Shown here: in pieces, positions 24,738 to 34,009 of the stretch
Numbering within the stretch: the first letter of the stretch is position 1
Layout of the letters: every line of letters starts with the position of its first letter
Virus record (IMG/VR): IMGVR_UViG_3300042890_002482
Span: 1 to 60,514 of that record
Reading direction: 5' to 3' (one strand)
Origin: a virus
DNA length: 60,514 nt
Made by a program: the position numbers and the translations under genes
Notes under the pieces: model-generated
Databases searched by the model: none
The model's input: the letters and a program-made list of their open reading frames with translations, nothing else
What the model was told of the DNA's origin: nothing

Positions 24738-26151
24738 CGACCTAAATCACTTTGATAGACTCCATGCTTTAAATGCATCGGTCATTGGATTTGAATTCGA
24801 ATTCTTTTCCAACATGGTCCGTGGTAGAATCGTGGAGTCTCTATCTAAGCTTTTAGGAAAGAAGGTAATTCTATCTTCTAAATACCACTCTAAAATTCCA
24901 GTTAATCAAGACACGTTCAAACTTGAACCCGATTATTCAGGGGGAAGTAAGATGAACGAGCTTATCACTGGTCCTATGCCGTATGCAGAGGCAATGCCCG
25001 TTCTGATTAAGGTTTTAAGATGGATAGATGAAAATGGATGGACTAACGACAAGTGTGCTTTCCAGTTCTCCGTCAGCTTCGACAAAATGAGAAAAGACGT
25101 TGTTACCAGAATGGAAAACCTGGATAGACTCCAGTTTATTCTGGGACTGGACGAAGGAATGATCTATTCTAAATTCGGAAACAGAACAAATAACGTCTAT
25201 GCAAAATCTATCAAAAAGGTTACTCCTAGAAATAGATTTACCTCGATAGAAAATTTAACCAATATCGACCCTAAGATCTTTAAACTTCCTGACGATAAGT
25301 ACTACGGAGCCAACTTTACAAAGTTGAAGGACGGGTACATTGAGATCAGATATCTCGGAGGCAGGGACTACCAGAAGAAGATAACTCAGATTAGAGAAAT
25401 CATCGACTACGTAATTATCCACCTTTATAACATCCTCAGCGGAAGATCATCATACACACAGAAGGATCTTGATTCACTAAAGCAGATGATGAGAGAATAT
25501 TCTAAGGTTGTGAAAAGCTTCTCCGACCCGAGAGCCTTCTTTATGCACTATCCAGATCTTCATCTCCTGGTCGATCTAAAGGGTTTTGAAGAGAATATCA
25601 AGTCTTACTTCCCTATGATCAGAGATAAAGTTTTCGATCTGATTGTTGATGGAGACGTTAGACATGGATTTTTTAACTATGACACATCAACTGGAAGATT
25701 TCAGCTGAAGAACTCCAGAATTAGAGACGCTGCTGCTGTTACCGATATTGATCTTTTGGACTGTGATATCAAAGGATCTAGACTTTTAAACTGCAATCTA
25801 TATTCTTGCAAAGTTAAAAATTGTCAGGTTGAGGATTCCCAAGTTATCACTGGAAATACAATTTCTAATTCTAAAGTTAAAAACACTTCGGCAGATTATT
25901 CCAATCATCTGGACGACTGCTATATCGATTGTGCAGAAAAGATTGTCGACTGCGACATTAGCGGAGGAGTTATTAGAAAAGCAGATCTTGGAAGAAATGC
26001 TAAAGTTAGCGAAGAGACAGAAAAAGTAAAAGACTTTGAAGACGTAAGAGCCCAGAGATTTATCTCCGACTCTAGATTGAAGGACGTTAATGTTCACTTC
26101 AAACCTCAGAAGTTTAGAGATCAAAACTGGAAGTACAAAAAACTATACTAA
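24730..26151 (+). CDS. Amidoligase-like protein with C-terminal beta-helix-like repeats
   Basis: This 473-residue protein has motifs resembling the glutamine-synthetase-fold amidoligase family, which form amide bonds between a carboxyl and an amine using ATP: GFEFEFF (residues 20-26), EPDYSGGSKMNELITGP (66-82), FQFSVSFD (111-118) and YIEIRYLGGRDY (203-214). These supply the expected acidic and arginine residues. The usual His-x-His after the second motif is replaced by Gln-Phe-Ser. Residues 335-420 form a Cys/Asn/Asp-rich repeat region with short strands (LLDCDIKG, LLNCNLYSC, KNCQVEDSQ, VDCDISGG) suggestive of a right-handed beta-helix. It overlaps the S1-like gene by eight bases, so the two are coupled. 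The substrate is unknown. Confidence 0.55.
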   Translation: MSNDLNHFDRLHALNASVIGFEFEFFSNMVRGRIVESLSKLLGKKVILSSKYHSKIPVNQDTFKLEPDYSGGSKMNELITGPMPYAEAMPVLIKVLRWIDENGWTNDKCAFQFSVSFDKMRKDVVTRMENLDRLQFILGLDEGMIYSKFGNRTNNVYAKSIKKVTPRNRFTSIENLTNIDPKIFKLPDDKYYGANFTKLKDGYIEIRYLGGRDYQKKITQIREIIDYVIIHLYNILSGRSSYTQKDLDSLKQMMREYSKVVKSFSDPRAFFMHYPDLHLLVDLKGFEENIKSYFPMIRDKVFDLIVDGDVRHGFFNYDTSTGRFQLKNSRIRDAAAVTDIDLLDCDIKGSRLLNCNLYSCKVKNCQVEDSQVITGNTISNSKVKNTSADYSNHLDDCYIDCAEKIVDCDISGGVIRKADLGRNAKVSEETEKVKDFEDVRAQRFISDSRLKDVNVHFKPQKFRDQNWKYKKLY

Positions 26152-26153
26152 TC

Positions 26154-26927
26154 ATGACCGAAGCGGAACTAATTCAAGAGATAAAGGACGACTTATCGGC
26201 GTCTTGCTCACTTCCTTATAACTTAAATGATCAGGAGATCATTAGAATTATTAACAGGGCAAAAGCCTGGATGTACGACAACTACCAGTATGCGGTGGAG
26301 CAGAGATTCTTTGTTCTAGGATCTACTCTTTTTGCTACCCCAGAATTTTTAAGAACTAGACAGATTCAGCTCCCGGAGAAGATTGTCACCGTATTCGACG
26401 TTAGAGAAGCAAACAATCCTGGTGTTTCTGGAAACCCAGATAGAGACTTTGGTAGTTCTAAGCTTCTTGGTTCTGAACTTCTTCTTTCTCCTTTTATGGG
26501 AGACAACCTAGTTTATAGAACGGTAATGTACTCCTACTTCGATCTTGCAAAAGCATATCTCCTAGAGACATTTGCTTTCAGATGGAATAAGAACACCAAA
26601 AAATTAACTATCCTGGGGAGAAACCCAGCAGGATCTCCAAATAACGTTGGAACTGGCCCTAATAACTACGTTAGATCTGTTGCAGTCAGCTGCTTTGTTG
26701 CAATCGAAGATTCTGAACTTTTCGACGACGAACTTTTTTCTAGATACTGCAGGGCAAAAGCTAAGCAGCAGCTGGCAAGAGTAATCAGCGCGTTCAACTA
26801 TAATCTTCCTGGTGGGGTTCAAGTAAACTCCGGAGACTTGAAAGCAATGGGAGACGTTGAAATGCAGGAAGTAATGGACATGATCAATGGAGAAAATACT
26901 CCGTCCTACTTCCTTCAGTGGAACTAA
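26154..26927 (+). CDS. Structural protein upstream of the wedge genes, unassigned
   Basis: This 257-residue protein has an N-terminal helical part (EIIRIINRAKAWMYDNY), a central part with strands, and a C-terminal helix ending in a Trp-rich tail (SYFLQWN). It starts two bases after the amidoligase gene and ends 59 bases before the gp25-like gene. I think proteins of this type are virion components in marine T4-like phages, with a neck or connector role possible. I cannot support a named T4 equivalent. Confidence 0.45.
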   Translation: MTEAELIQEIKDDLSASCSLPYNLNDQEIIRIINRAKAWMYDNYQYAVEQRFFVLGSTLFATPEFLRTRQIQLPEKIVTVFDVREANNPGVSGNPDRDFGSSKLLGSELLLSPFMGDNLVYRTVMYSYFDLAKAYLLETFAFRWNKNTKKLTILGRNPAGSPNNVGTGPNNYVRSVAVSCFVAIEDSELFDDELFSRYCRAKAKQQLARVISAFNYNLPGGVQVNSGDLKAMGDVEMQEVMDMINGENTPSYFLQWN

Positions 26928-26958
26928 TCTTTTTTATTTTCCCAGCCTTTTTAGATTG

Positions 26959-26967
26959 GATATATAT
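26959..26967 (+). promoter_or_regulatory. GATATATA promoter-like element before the wedge operon
   Basis: GATATATAT ends 19 bases before the ATG of the gp25-like gene at 26987. It heads the wedge/fibre operon, which continues without another copy of the motif until the phoH island. Confidence 0.42.
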
Positions 26968-26986
26968 TGGGAATTAATAGTTTCCA

Positions 26987-27358
26987 ATGATAGAGATTTA
27001 CAACAGAGATCCGGGAGATTTTGGCTACAAAAAGGACATTTTAGAGACGACAGATCCAATCGAGATCTGCATCGGCCAGCTAAAGATGCTTCTTTTGACC
27101 AATAAAGGGGAAGTCCTTGGCGACCCTAACTTTGGAATCAGCTTAGACGAATTAGTCTTCAATTTGGAACTGTCCGAGAATTCGATCAGAAGGGAGATAG
27201 ATTTCCAAATTAACACCTACTGTACACTTTTTTACCAGCTCGGTGGATACTTTAAATTGGAGTTTTTCCAGGGAACCCTGAGAGATATAGCAAATCTATA
27301 CTTCTTTATCCCCGGATATTCTAATTTGAGTCCAGCAATATCACTACAAGTAACATAA
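26987..27358 (+). CDS. Baseplate wedge protein, gp25-like
   Basis: This 123-residue protein has the length and order of the T4 gp25/W family, the wedge subunit that binds the sheath and starts its assembly. Family features include an N-terminal strand followed by ETTDPIEICIGQLKMLLLT, then GEVLGDPNFG (residues 41-50), and a helix-strand C-terminus. It is a reliable marker for the contractile wedge and precedes the gp6-like gene by nine bases, the same order as in many myoviruses. Confidence 0.8.
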   Translation: MIEIYNRDPGDFGYKKDILETTDPIEICIGQLKMLLLTNKGEVLGDPNFGISLDELVFNLELSENSIRREIDFQINTYCTLFYQLGGYFKLEFFQGTLRDIANLYFFIPGYSNLSPAISLQVT

Positions 27359-27367
27359 CCCACAGGA

Positions 27368-29095
27368 ATGAATAATATTTTCCAGAAAAATAATATCTTA
27401 ATTAGAGGTCTGCTCAGCACGACCTATAACTTTTTGCAGAAGACTTACAATCAGAGCAGGAACGTATTCACAACAGCTTCTGCATGGGGACAGATCCTAT
27501 TTGTTCTGGAGAATCTTTCCCAGCTGATTCTTTACTTTATCGAGGATTCCATCACCGAATTGAACATCTACGAAGCAACTAGAGATTACTCTGTTAGAAG
27601 CTTAGCTAGAATTGCAGGATATGACCCTGCAAGAGCAATGGCAGCCCAGGGTGAAGTTGCAGTTTCCTGGAATCTAAAGACAACATCCGTTGGCGGAGGT
27701 GCAGTTATAATCCAAGAAAACACTAGAATTCAGTGTGAGCAGAATGGACTTGCATACACTCTGATGATCAATGGTCCCAGAGTTAAAGTTTCTCTAACGA
27801 GAGGAACCTCTTTTAAGTTTAAGACAATTCAGGGAGCATTTAGTACAACCACCTTCACCGGAACCGGGAACGCGCTTCAGAGTTTCAACGTTCCTGTAAA
27901 GGGAGGGGTTTTCTTAGACCAGTTCAACGTTAAAGTTACCGTCAATGATAATAGATGGAAGCAATATTCTTCCCTGTATGACATTCCTCTAGAAGGGGAA
28001 GGTTATCTAGTGATGTCCGGAATCAACGAGGGGATAGACATCTACTTCGGAAATTCCAACTTCGGAAAAGTACCACCTCCTGGATCTTTTATTAAAGTTG
28101 AATATCTGCAGACTTCAGGATCACTTGGAAACCTAAGATCCACTGCTACCTCTAAAATTACCTATAAGTTCCTAGACCAGGGAACAGACTTATTCGGAAA
28201 TGCGGTTAATCTGAACGACTATCTACAAATAGTAAACACCGTAGACCCATCATTTGGGGCAGACGAGGAACCTATTGCTATCACTAGATTGGCAGCTCCA
28301 AAAACTAGCAGGGCATTCGTCTTTGCAAATGCTGCAAACTACGAGATTTACCTTCAGAAGTTTAACATCTTCTCTCAGATCCAGGCCTTCTCTACTTTTG
28401 ACGATGAGTATCTGGACGATGATAACGTAGTCTACCTCTACCTAGTTCCGGATGTGACTATTGGGCTCACTTCTAACGAGGACTATTTCAGCATTCCTAT
28501 ATCTTCTTTCTTGCTAACTCAGGCTCAGAAGCTAGCAATCCTTAATTTAATCGAAGATTCTGGGTCGATGATAGCAACTACCGTTGTTAAGATAGTAGAA
28601 CCAAGAATTTCCAGATATGTAGGAAATGCAATCATTACCGTATTTGAAGGATTTGACCCGGAGATTATCAAGGACAAAATCCAGTCGACTATTTCCACAT
28701 ACTTTATCAACTTGAAGAGAAGGGATAAAATTCCTAAATCCGATATGATCGCTTTGATCGAATCTGTTCCTGGTGTTGATTCTGTTTCTTTCTATTTCGT
28801 AGGACAAGCAAACGAAGCTTACCATGCTACGATAGACAATCTTCCAAACACCAGCGTTTCCGAGTTGAACACCAATATTGGATTTGATGAATTTGGAGAT
28901 ATAATTATCGGAAGAGGAGAACTAGTTGTTATTAGAGGTGGATGGAACGACAGATACGGATCTTCCTATGAAGTTGGAATCGTACCAGGGAAACCTTCTG
29001 CATTAAACATCTCTATTAAAGGGATAGTTCCAGTTACTTATCTTTCTGAACTTGGAGCAGAAACTAAAGCTCAACTAATAGCTGCAAATAAATAA
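27368..29095 (+). CDS. Baseplate wedge protein, gp6/baseplate J-like
   Basis: This 575-residue protein follows the gp25-like gene and shows the gp6/J layout. An N-terminal helical region is followed by LARIAGYDPARAMAAQGEV, a beta domain (including VIIQENTRIQCEQNG), and a C-terminal region with KDKIQSTISTYF and KIPKSDMIALIESVPGVDSV, the typical end of baseplate J proteins. Two copies per wedge would form the ring that changes shape when the baseplate opens. The length is close to T4 gp6 (660 residues). The start has a good A-rich leader. Confidence 0.8.
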   Translation: MNNIFQKNNILIRGLLSTTYNFLQKTYNQSRNVFTTASAWGQILFVLENLSQLILYFIEDSITELNIYEATRDYSVRSLARIAGYDPARAMAAQGEVAVSWNLKTTSVGGGAVIIQENTRIQCEQNGLAYTLMINGPRVKVSLTRGTSFKFKTIQGAFSTTTFTGTGNALQSFNVPVKGGVFLDQFNVKVTVNDNRWKQYSSLYDIPLEGEGYLVMSGINEGIDIYFGNSNFGKVPPPGSFIKVEYLQTSGSLGNLRSTATSKITYKFLDQGTDLFGNAVNLNDYLQIVNTVDPSFGADEEPIAITRLAAPKTSRAFVFANAANYEIYLQKFNIFSQIQAFSTFDDEYLDDDNVVYLYLVPDVTIGLTSNEDYFSIPISSFLLTQAQKLAILNLIEDSGSMIATTVVKIVEPRISRYVGNAIITVFEGFDPEIIKDKIQSTISTYFINLKRRDKIPKSDMIALIESVPGVDSVSFYFVGQANEAYHATIDNLPNTSVSELNTNIGFDEFGDIIIGRGELVVIRGGWNDRYGSSYEVGIVPGKPSALNISIKGIVPVTYLSELGAETKAQLIAANK

Positions 29096-29101
29096 GAAGA
29101 A

Positions 29102-29674
29102 ATGGCACTAGATTATTCTCCATATTTTTCCGACGAGGGAAAAAACGCTTACACAAATACTCCGGTTGCTCCGTCTTCTAACTCCTCTTCGAACAGTCCG
29201 AACGGGATAAAGTATAAGAACTACACGGCTAATTTTGACACGATCACTGATCTATACCCAACTTCGGGCCAAGCAGAAATAAGATCTTACAATCTGGGAT
29301 GCTCCGGATATAGAACTATCTTAATTTCCTCTGCTGGAAATTATCAGTATGCTCCGTGTCAAACCTCTGCCGAGTACACCACCATTATGGCGGGGATTCC
29401 AAAGGAGGATATGCCCAGAAGATACTACCTTTTCGATCAGACGGAGAACGTCTTTGATGTTAAAGATTCAGTCAACGATAACGCCTTTACCGGATTTAAC
29501 TATAAGGAACAGATTTTTCCTAGAACCCTGTCTAATCTAATCTATGCAAATCCAGAGAAAATTCCAATCCTAGACAAATACCAAAGGGTTGTATTCGCCC
29601 TTATCGAGTCCGTTAAACAGATTAGAAACTACTTTAACTACACAGTTCCTTTTAATAACAGAAGAGTTTTCTAA
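29102..29674 (+). CDS. Small wedge-operon protein, unassigned
   Basis: This 190-residue protein lies between gp6-like and gp7-like genes, two bases before the next ORF. It starts MALDYSPYFSDEGKNAY, has a Ser/Asn-rich linker at residues 22-40, and is rich in Tyr. The C-terminal helix holds QRVVFALIESVKQIRNYF. No family is recognised. It is very likely a virion component because its neighbours are all wedge proteins. Confidence 0.5.
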   Translation: MALDYSPYFSDEGKNAYTNTPVAPSSNSSSNSPNGIKYKNYTANFDTITDLYPTSGQAEIRSYNLGCSGYRTILISSAGNYQYAPCQTSAEYTTIMAGIPKEDMPRRYYLFDQTENVFDVKDSVNDNAFTGFNYKEQIFPRTLSNLIYANPEKIPILDKYQRVVFALIESVKQIRNYFNYTVPFNNRRVF

Positions 29675-29676
29675 AG

Positions 29677-32600
29677 ATGGCAAATTTACACTTAAGGTTT
29701 TTTGATAAGCAAGGAGACCCTCTAAATTTTGCATATGTTGGTCCAACTGGATCTGCTAATTTAGACACCAGTTACCTCTACTATTCCACAAATTCTGGAT
29801 CATCCCCAGCTGATGGATATATTTCCCTTGTAGACATTGACAATGGACTTGTCTATCTAAATACAACAGATAGAACTAGAGGAAATCTCATTCCGTGGGC
29901 TCAAGAAGTCTTAGCTTCCATCATAGACGGAGCAACCATTAGGGTTAACCTAGCGGTCTACCCTGCTAACGATTTAAGCTTTAGAGTTAGAGATGTTTCT
30001 ATCTCCGGGCCTACGATTACACTAACTGTAGATAAAATTCTGGGATCTACTATTATTTCCGACCAGAACGACATAAACCTGTCGACCGAATACACAAATC
30101 TACCCGGTGGATATTTCTACGGGGAGATGTATTTCGATCCAATCTCTGCAGGACTCTACGAGAACCAGCAGATCTTTATTGTGCAGGAATTTGTCGTTGG
30201 ATCCACAGGTGAACTTGGGTATCCCCACACCAATGCAACTGGACCAACTGCAGGAACCCGGTTATGGAGAACTAGATGGGCGAACGACACATACGGAAAC
30301 ACAGACGTTTCCGAGATCATCTTCACTTACCAGATTGTTCAGAACGACCCTGATATTTCGGGGGAACCTTCTATTATCAACTACCAGAACATTGCAATCC
30401 CTGTTGGTGGGACTTCTGCAGATTTTTATTCTATTGCTTATCCTGGATATGTCCAAACCACCTCTGGATCAGTAGACTCCTCCGCCCTGTCTATCAACGT
30501 TGCTCTAAATGCACCTGATGTTGCAGCAGAGGTCTACGAGAGAAGGCTTGTAGTAGAAGACATAACATCAGGAACACCGGAAAAGATTGTAGAGATCCTA
30601 TTTTATGGACAGATTATAGGAGAAGATTCTCGTCTCGATGTTCTGACCGCAAACCTCGGAAGGGCATTCTATCAAATTGACTCTAACATTCTAAGGGGAC
30701 ACGACCCTTATGAACCACTTCCAAACTGGATAGAGATCAACGAGAAAAGAAAGGAATTGATGGTTGCGGGGGAAGAAATCTTTCCCTATATCGGAGCTTA
30801 CAAAGGTCTAATTGGAGCACTTCAGTTCTTCGGCTACCAAGATTTAAGAATCAAGGAATATTGGTTAAATCTAAACTACCAGAAGGTAAAGGTTAGCCCT
30901 CTTCTGGAGAACCAGATGTTCCTCAATAAATACGACCAGAGCTTCATGGTCAACCAGTCGATCCAGATCGCTGATGTTTTGGATAATGAAAATAGTGGGA
31001 AATATAGACTTGAACAGACCTATGGACCAGATGCAGACGGAAATTACGTTCTGAACGTTTCTGGAGAAGATACCCTAGTTCCTAGCAGAACTTACAAAAA
31101 GACTTCTCTATTTGGTCTCTACTACGATCTGAACAAGTCGACTGTTCTGGAGGACGAATATGGATATCCTATTACTGAGGAGGCATTTGTCTTCAGTCAG
31201 GAGGAAATTCTGGTTAAACTCTTTGCTCTAAAGCAGAGACTTAAACTAACCTATCTACCCCTAAATGCAAGGATAGTAGACATCACTGGAGAAGGTGTTT
31301 ATTTTGAAGTCTATAATACTAGATCTTGGACAGATACGATGGAGAGAAACGACATCGACTCTGGATTTAATCTAGACATTAAGGCAAACCCCCCACAGGG
31401 ATACATTGAGGATCTTAGATCTTTTGGCCTCAGAACTTACCCTAACTCGATCCAAGCTCCGATGAACTACTTCGACGTTATAGATTATAATGTCAGCATA
31501 GTAGGACCTTCGGGAGATGCCTTTAGCTTCTCTGGAGCAACTGGCCAGACGGATACACTTGTAGCTGTCCCGGGATATAATCCAATTATTACTCTAGAAA
31601 AAGGAAAGACATACAACTTTACTCTTGTTACCACAGGATATGACTTTTATCTTACCACACAGTCTTCTCTGTCTCAAGTTAATCCATTAGGTGTTACTAA
31701 TAACGGGACAATCGGGGGAACTGGTGGACCTGTTACAATTAACGTAAATCCGCAGGAACAGACCACTATCTACTATTATTCTAGTGTAAATCCAACCAAG
31801 CTTCAGGGAACTATGACCATAGTGAACTCTCCTAGCTCTGATTTAGGGAACGTTTCCGCACCTCTTGATAACCTTCAAAACTATAGCTCTTCTCAAAATT
31901 CAGCTATGCTGGATGCCATTTCCAACTTCTACTATTTGAAAGAGAATGGTCAAATAAAATCTTTGGGAGATGGAACATCAGATCCCATTGACTATATTGA
32001 ACCTGCAACAGGTCTCCCCTATCAGAATCCAATCGGAATGCCGGTCATTCTGGAAACACTTTTGGACATCTGGGTTTGGGATGAAATGGGAGTCAGCTGG
32101 AATTCTTTGAAGCTTCCTGATTTTAAAATTGGAGATTTAGTTAACGTTAAAACGTACCAGGATCCATCCGGTCCTTTCTATGGACCAACTGGACCAACCG
32201 GAACTACCGGAGGAGTCGGAGCACAAATTATAGGAACAACCGGTTCCTACACAGATCAGATTTACCACGTTAGACTTTCTTCTGATCTGTCAACAACATT
32301 TTTGACCGTAAATCTTTTGACTTCCACAATTCAGGATCTTCAACTTCTGAACTGGGATAATATAGATTTCTCGACCTACAACGAGGTTGAGTGGATCATA
32401 GAAAAAACTGCAACCCAACCAGGAACACCCTATTACTTCCAGAAGAGGGGGTACATCATGGACTATAATAAACTGGCCCATTTCCTTCCTTACACGGGAG
32501 AATATATGGTTACCTGCAACGTCTACGATTCGTTTAACTTCAAGAACAACATCATTAAGAATTCTCTGATTAAAGTCGATCCAATCCAGATCGAGATGGA

Positions 32601-33993
32601 TGCTTGGACCAGGTACAGACAGAACGAGTACTATTCTTGGAACCAAACAATCAGAGATTGGGACTCCTACGGGTCCATCTGGGAATATCCAGCAGAAGGA
32701 AAAACATACAGTGAACTAACTCAGAATCTTCCCCCGGAAATCCTTCAGTTTTCAACTTACGGAAACAACGTCCAGGGAACTGCAGATATGATGGTGAGAG
32801 TTCCGATTAATCCGCAGGGTGCTTCTGGAAATATAGTTCTTCAGCAGAGCTTCTACAGCATACTTCAGGCTTATTCGGTCTGGATTCCTTCCCTACCGGG
32901 AAGCCCTACCAGCAACCAATACGGGTTTGTTCAGATCGTAACAGATCAGCCACACGGATTTACCGAGGGATCTCTGGTATTCATCTCAGGATCAACTCCG
33001 GAAATAAACGGTGCGTGGGACGTTGAAATACCTCCCGGTGCCACTGGAAATTCTTTCCAGATTCCGGTGGTATTGGAACCTGGCGATGGAATTATTGCGG
33101 GAAGTACAGGCTATATCCCTGGTGCAACTGCAACTTACATAGACCCTTCTTACTGGACGAGCCAGACTGTTACTGGAGGAGGAGAGATTAACATCTTAGT
33201 TAATGGAAGATCCATTGGGGCAACCTCAGCAGGAGCTAGTCTTCAGTCGACCGTTAATTCCATAGTAGAAGTTGTTAACTCTGTGTATACCCAACCCGAT
33301 TATTTTGCAGGCTGCACTGGGCCGAACTCGATTCCTGCAACCCTTAATATTCTAGCAAACACGGACTCTGGAAACGTTGGCAATGGCGACGTCTTAACTG
33401 CAGTCGTAACCGGATCGCTAGAGGTTATTTCTTCCAGCCCTTCTCTTTCCGGAGGTGCAACCTCAGGAAGCCAGTATATCTCGTGGAACGAAAACTACGG
33501 AAGCTTCCCTGACGAGAACCTAAGATACTGGGGATATAAAAATCTAAACTGGGATTCTATTCCAACCTCAACTTGGGATCAAGCATACGCTCATGGATGG
33601 TATGATTTTGAGTATGAGAACGGATGGTTAGGAGGATTTGAAATTCACAGCATTAAAGTTGGGGACAACATTAAAGTTAGTACGGGAAATGAGACATATC
33701 CTTTCCCTGTAGGAGTTACTTTTTCAGCAACAGGTGGGGTAACTGGACCTACCGGATACATCACCCTATCTGGAGCAGTTTCAGAATTAAACTCTTCGAC
33801 TGAGCCTCACATTTCTAATTTCTACTACCAGGTATATCCATACGGATCTGGAGATCTTCTAACAACTGCTCAGCCGGTTCAGATCGAGTTCACCTTCTTT
33901 GGTGCAACCTCCGGAGGATATGCTTCTCCCCCGACTGTTCCTGGAGCACCACCACCGTTGATAGTTTCTTTCACATATGCAACTGGACCTTAA
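29677..33993 (+). CDS. Baseplate wedge protein, gp7-like, with fibre-type modules
   Basis: This 1438-residue protein occupies the gp7 position after gp25- and gp6-like genes. Around residues 360-400 it has IGAYKGLIGALQFFGYQDLR followed by KEYWLNLNYQKV, the pattern of gp7/tail protein I. Further domains follow in order. Residues 608-725 resemble a cupredoxin-like beta fold (LEKGKTYNFTLVTTGYDFYL, then TIYYYSSVNPTKLQGTMTIV) without the copper-binding His/Cys set. Residues 835-860 contain TGPTG repeats. Residues 935-980 look like a PKD domain. Residues 1080-1160 are an 81-residue module shared with the protein at 46900. It is longer than T4 gp7 (1032 residues). Confidence 0.6.
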   Translation: MANLHLRFFDKQGDPLNFAYVGPTGSANLDTSYLYYSTNSGSSPADGYISLVDIDNGLVYLNTTDRTRGNLIPWAQEVLASIIDGATIRVNLAVYPANDLSFRVRDVSISGPTITLTVDKILGSTIISDQNDINLSTEYTNLPGGYFYGEMYFDPISAGLYENQQIFIVQEFVVGSTGELGYPHTNATGPTAGTRLWRTRWANDTYGNTDVSEIIFTYQIVQNDPDISGEPSIINYQNIAIPVGGTSADFYSIAYPGYVQTTSGSVDSSALSINVALNAPDVAAEVYERRLVVEDITSGTPEKIVEILFYGQIIGEDSRLDVLTANLGRAFYQIDSNILRGHDPYEPLPNWIEINEKRKELMVAGEEIFPYIGAYKGLIGALQFFGYQDLRIKEYWLNLNYQKVKVSPLLENQMFLNKYDQSFMVNQSIQIADVLDNENSGKYRLEQTYGPDADGNYVLNVSGEDTLVPSRTYKKTSLFGLYYDLNKSTVLEDEYGYPITEEAFVFSQEEILVKLFALKQRLKLTYLPLNARIVDITGEGVYFEVYNTRSWTDTMERNDIDSGFNLDIKANPPQGYIEDLRSFGLRTYPNSIQAPMNYFDVIDYNVSIVGPSGDAFSFSGATGQTDTLVAVPGYNPIITLEKGKTYNFTLVTTGYDFYLTTQSSLSQVNPLGVTNNGTIGGTGGPVTINVNPQEQTTIYYYSSVNPTKLQGTMTIVNSPSSDLGNVSAPLDNLQNYSSSQNSAMLDAISNFYYLKENGQIKSLGDGTSDPIDYIEPATGLPYQNPIGMPVILETLLDIWVWDEMGVSWNSLKLPDFKIGDLVNVKTYQDPSGPFYGPTGPTGTTGGVGAQIIGTTGSYTDQIYHVRLSSDLSTTFLTVNLLTSTIQDLQLLNWDNIDFSTYNEVEWIIEKTATQPGTPYYFQKRGYIMDYNKLAHFLPYTGEYMVTCNVYDSFNFKNNIIKNSLIKVDPIQIEMDAWTRYRQNEYYSWNQTIRDWDSYGSIWEYPAEGKTYSELTQNLPPEILQFSTYGNNVQGTADMMVRVPINPQGASGNIVLQQSFYSILQAYSVWIPSLPGSPTSNQYGFVQIVTDQPHGFTEGSLVFISGSTPEINGAWDVEIPPGATGNSFQIPVVLEPGDGIIAGSTGYIPGATATYIDPSYWTSQTVTGGGEINILVNGRSIGATSAGASLQSTVNSIVEVVNSVYTQPDYFAGCTGPNSIPATLNILANTDSGNVGNGDVLTAVVTGSLEVISSSPSLSGGATSGSQYISWNENYGSFPDENLRYWGYKNLNWDSIPTSTWDQAYAHGWYDFEYENGWLGGFEIHSIKVGDNIKVSTGNETYPFPVGVTFSATGGVTGPTGYITLSGAVSELNSSTEPHISNFYYQVYPYGSGDLLTTAQPVQIEFTFFGATSGGYASPPTVPGAPPPLIVSFTYATGP
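32914..33156 (+). repeat. 81-residue shared module, copy 1 (in gp7-like protein)
   Basis: This block aligns without gaps to 48394-48636, with 47 of 81 residues identical by my count. Shared stretches include GATGNSFQIP and GSTGYIPG. The HGF-x-x-GSLV-x-I-x-GSTP-x-ING sequence resembles FCCH-type beta modules reported in phage tails. The DNA has diverged, so this is an old duplication or exchange. Confidence 0.88.
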
Positions 33994-34009
33994 TTTAAAT
34001 TACTAATAG

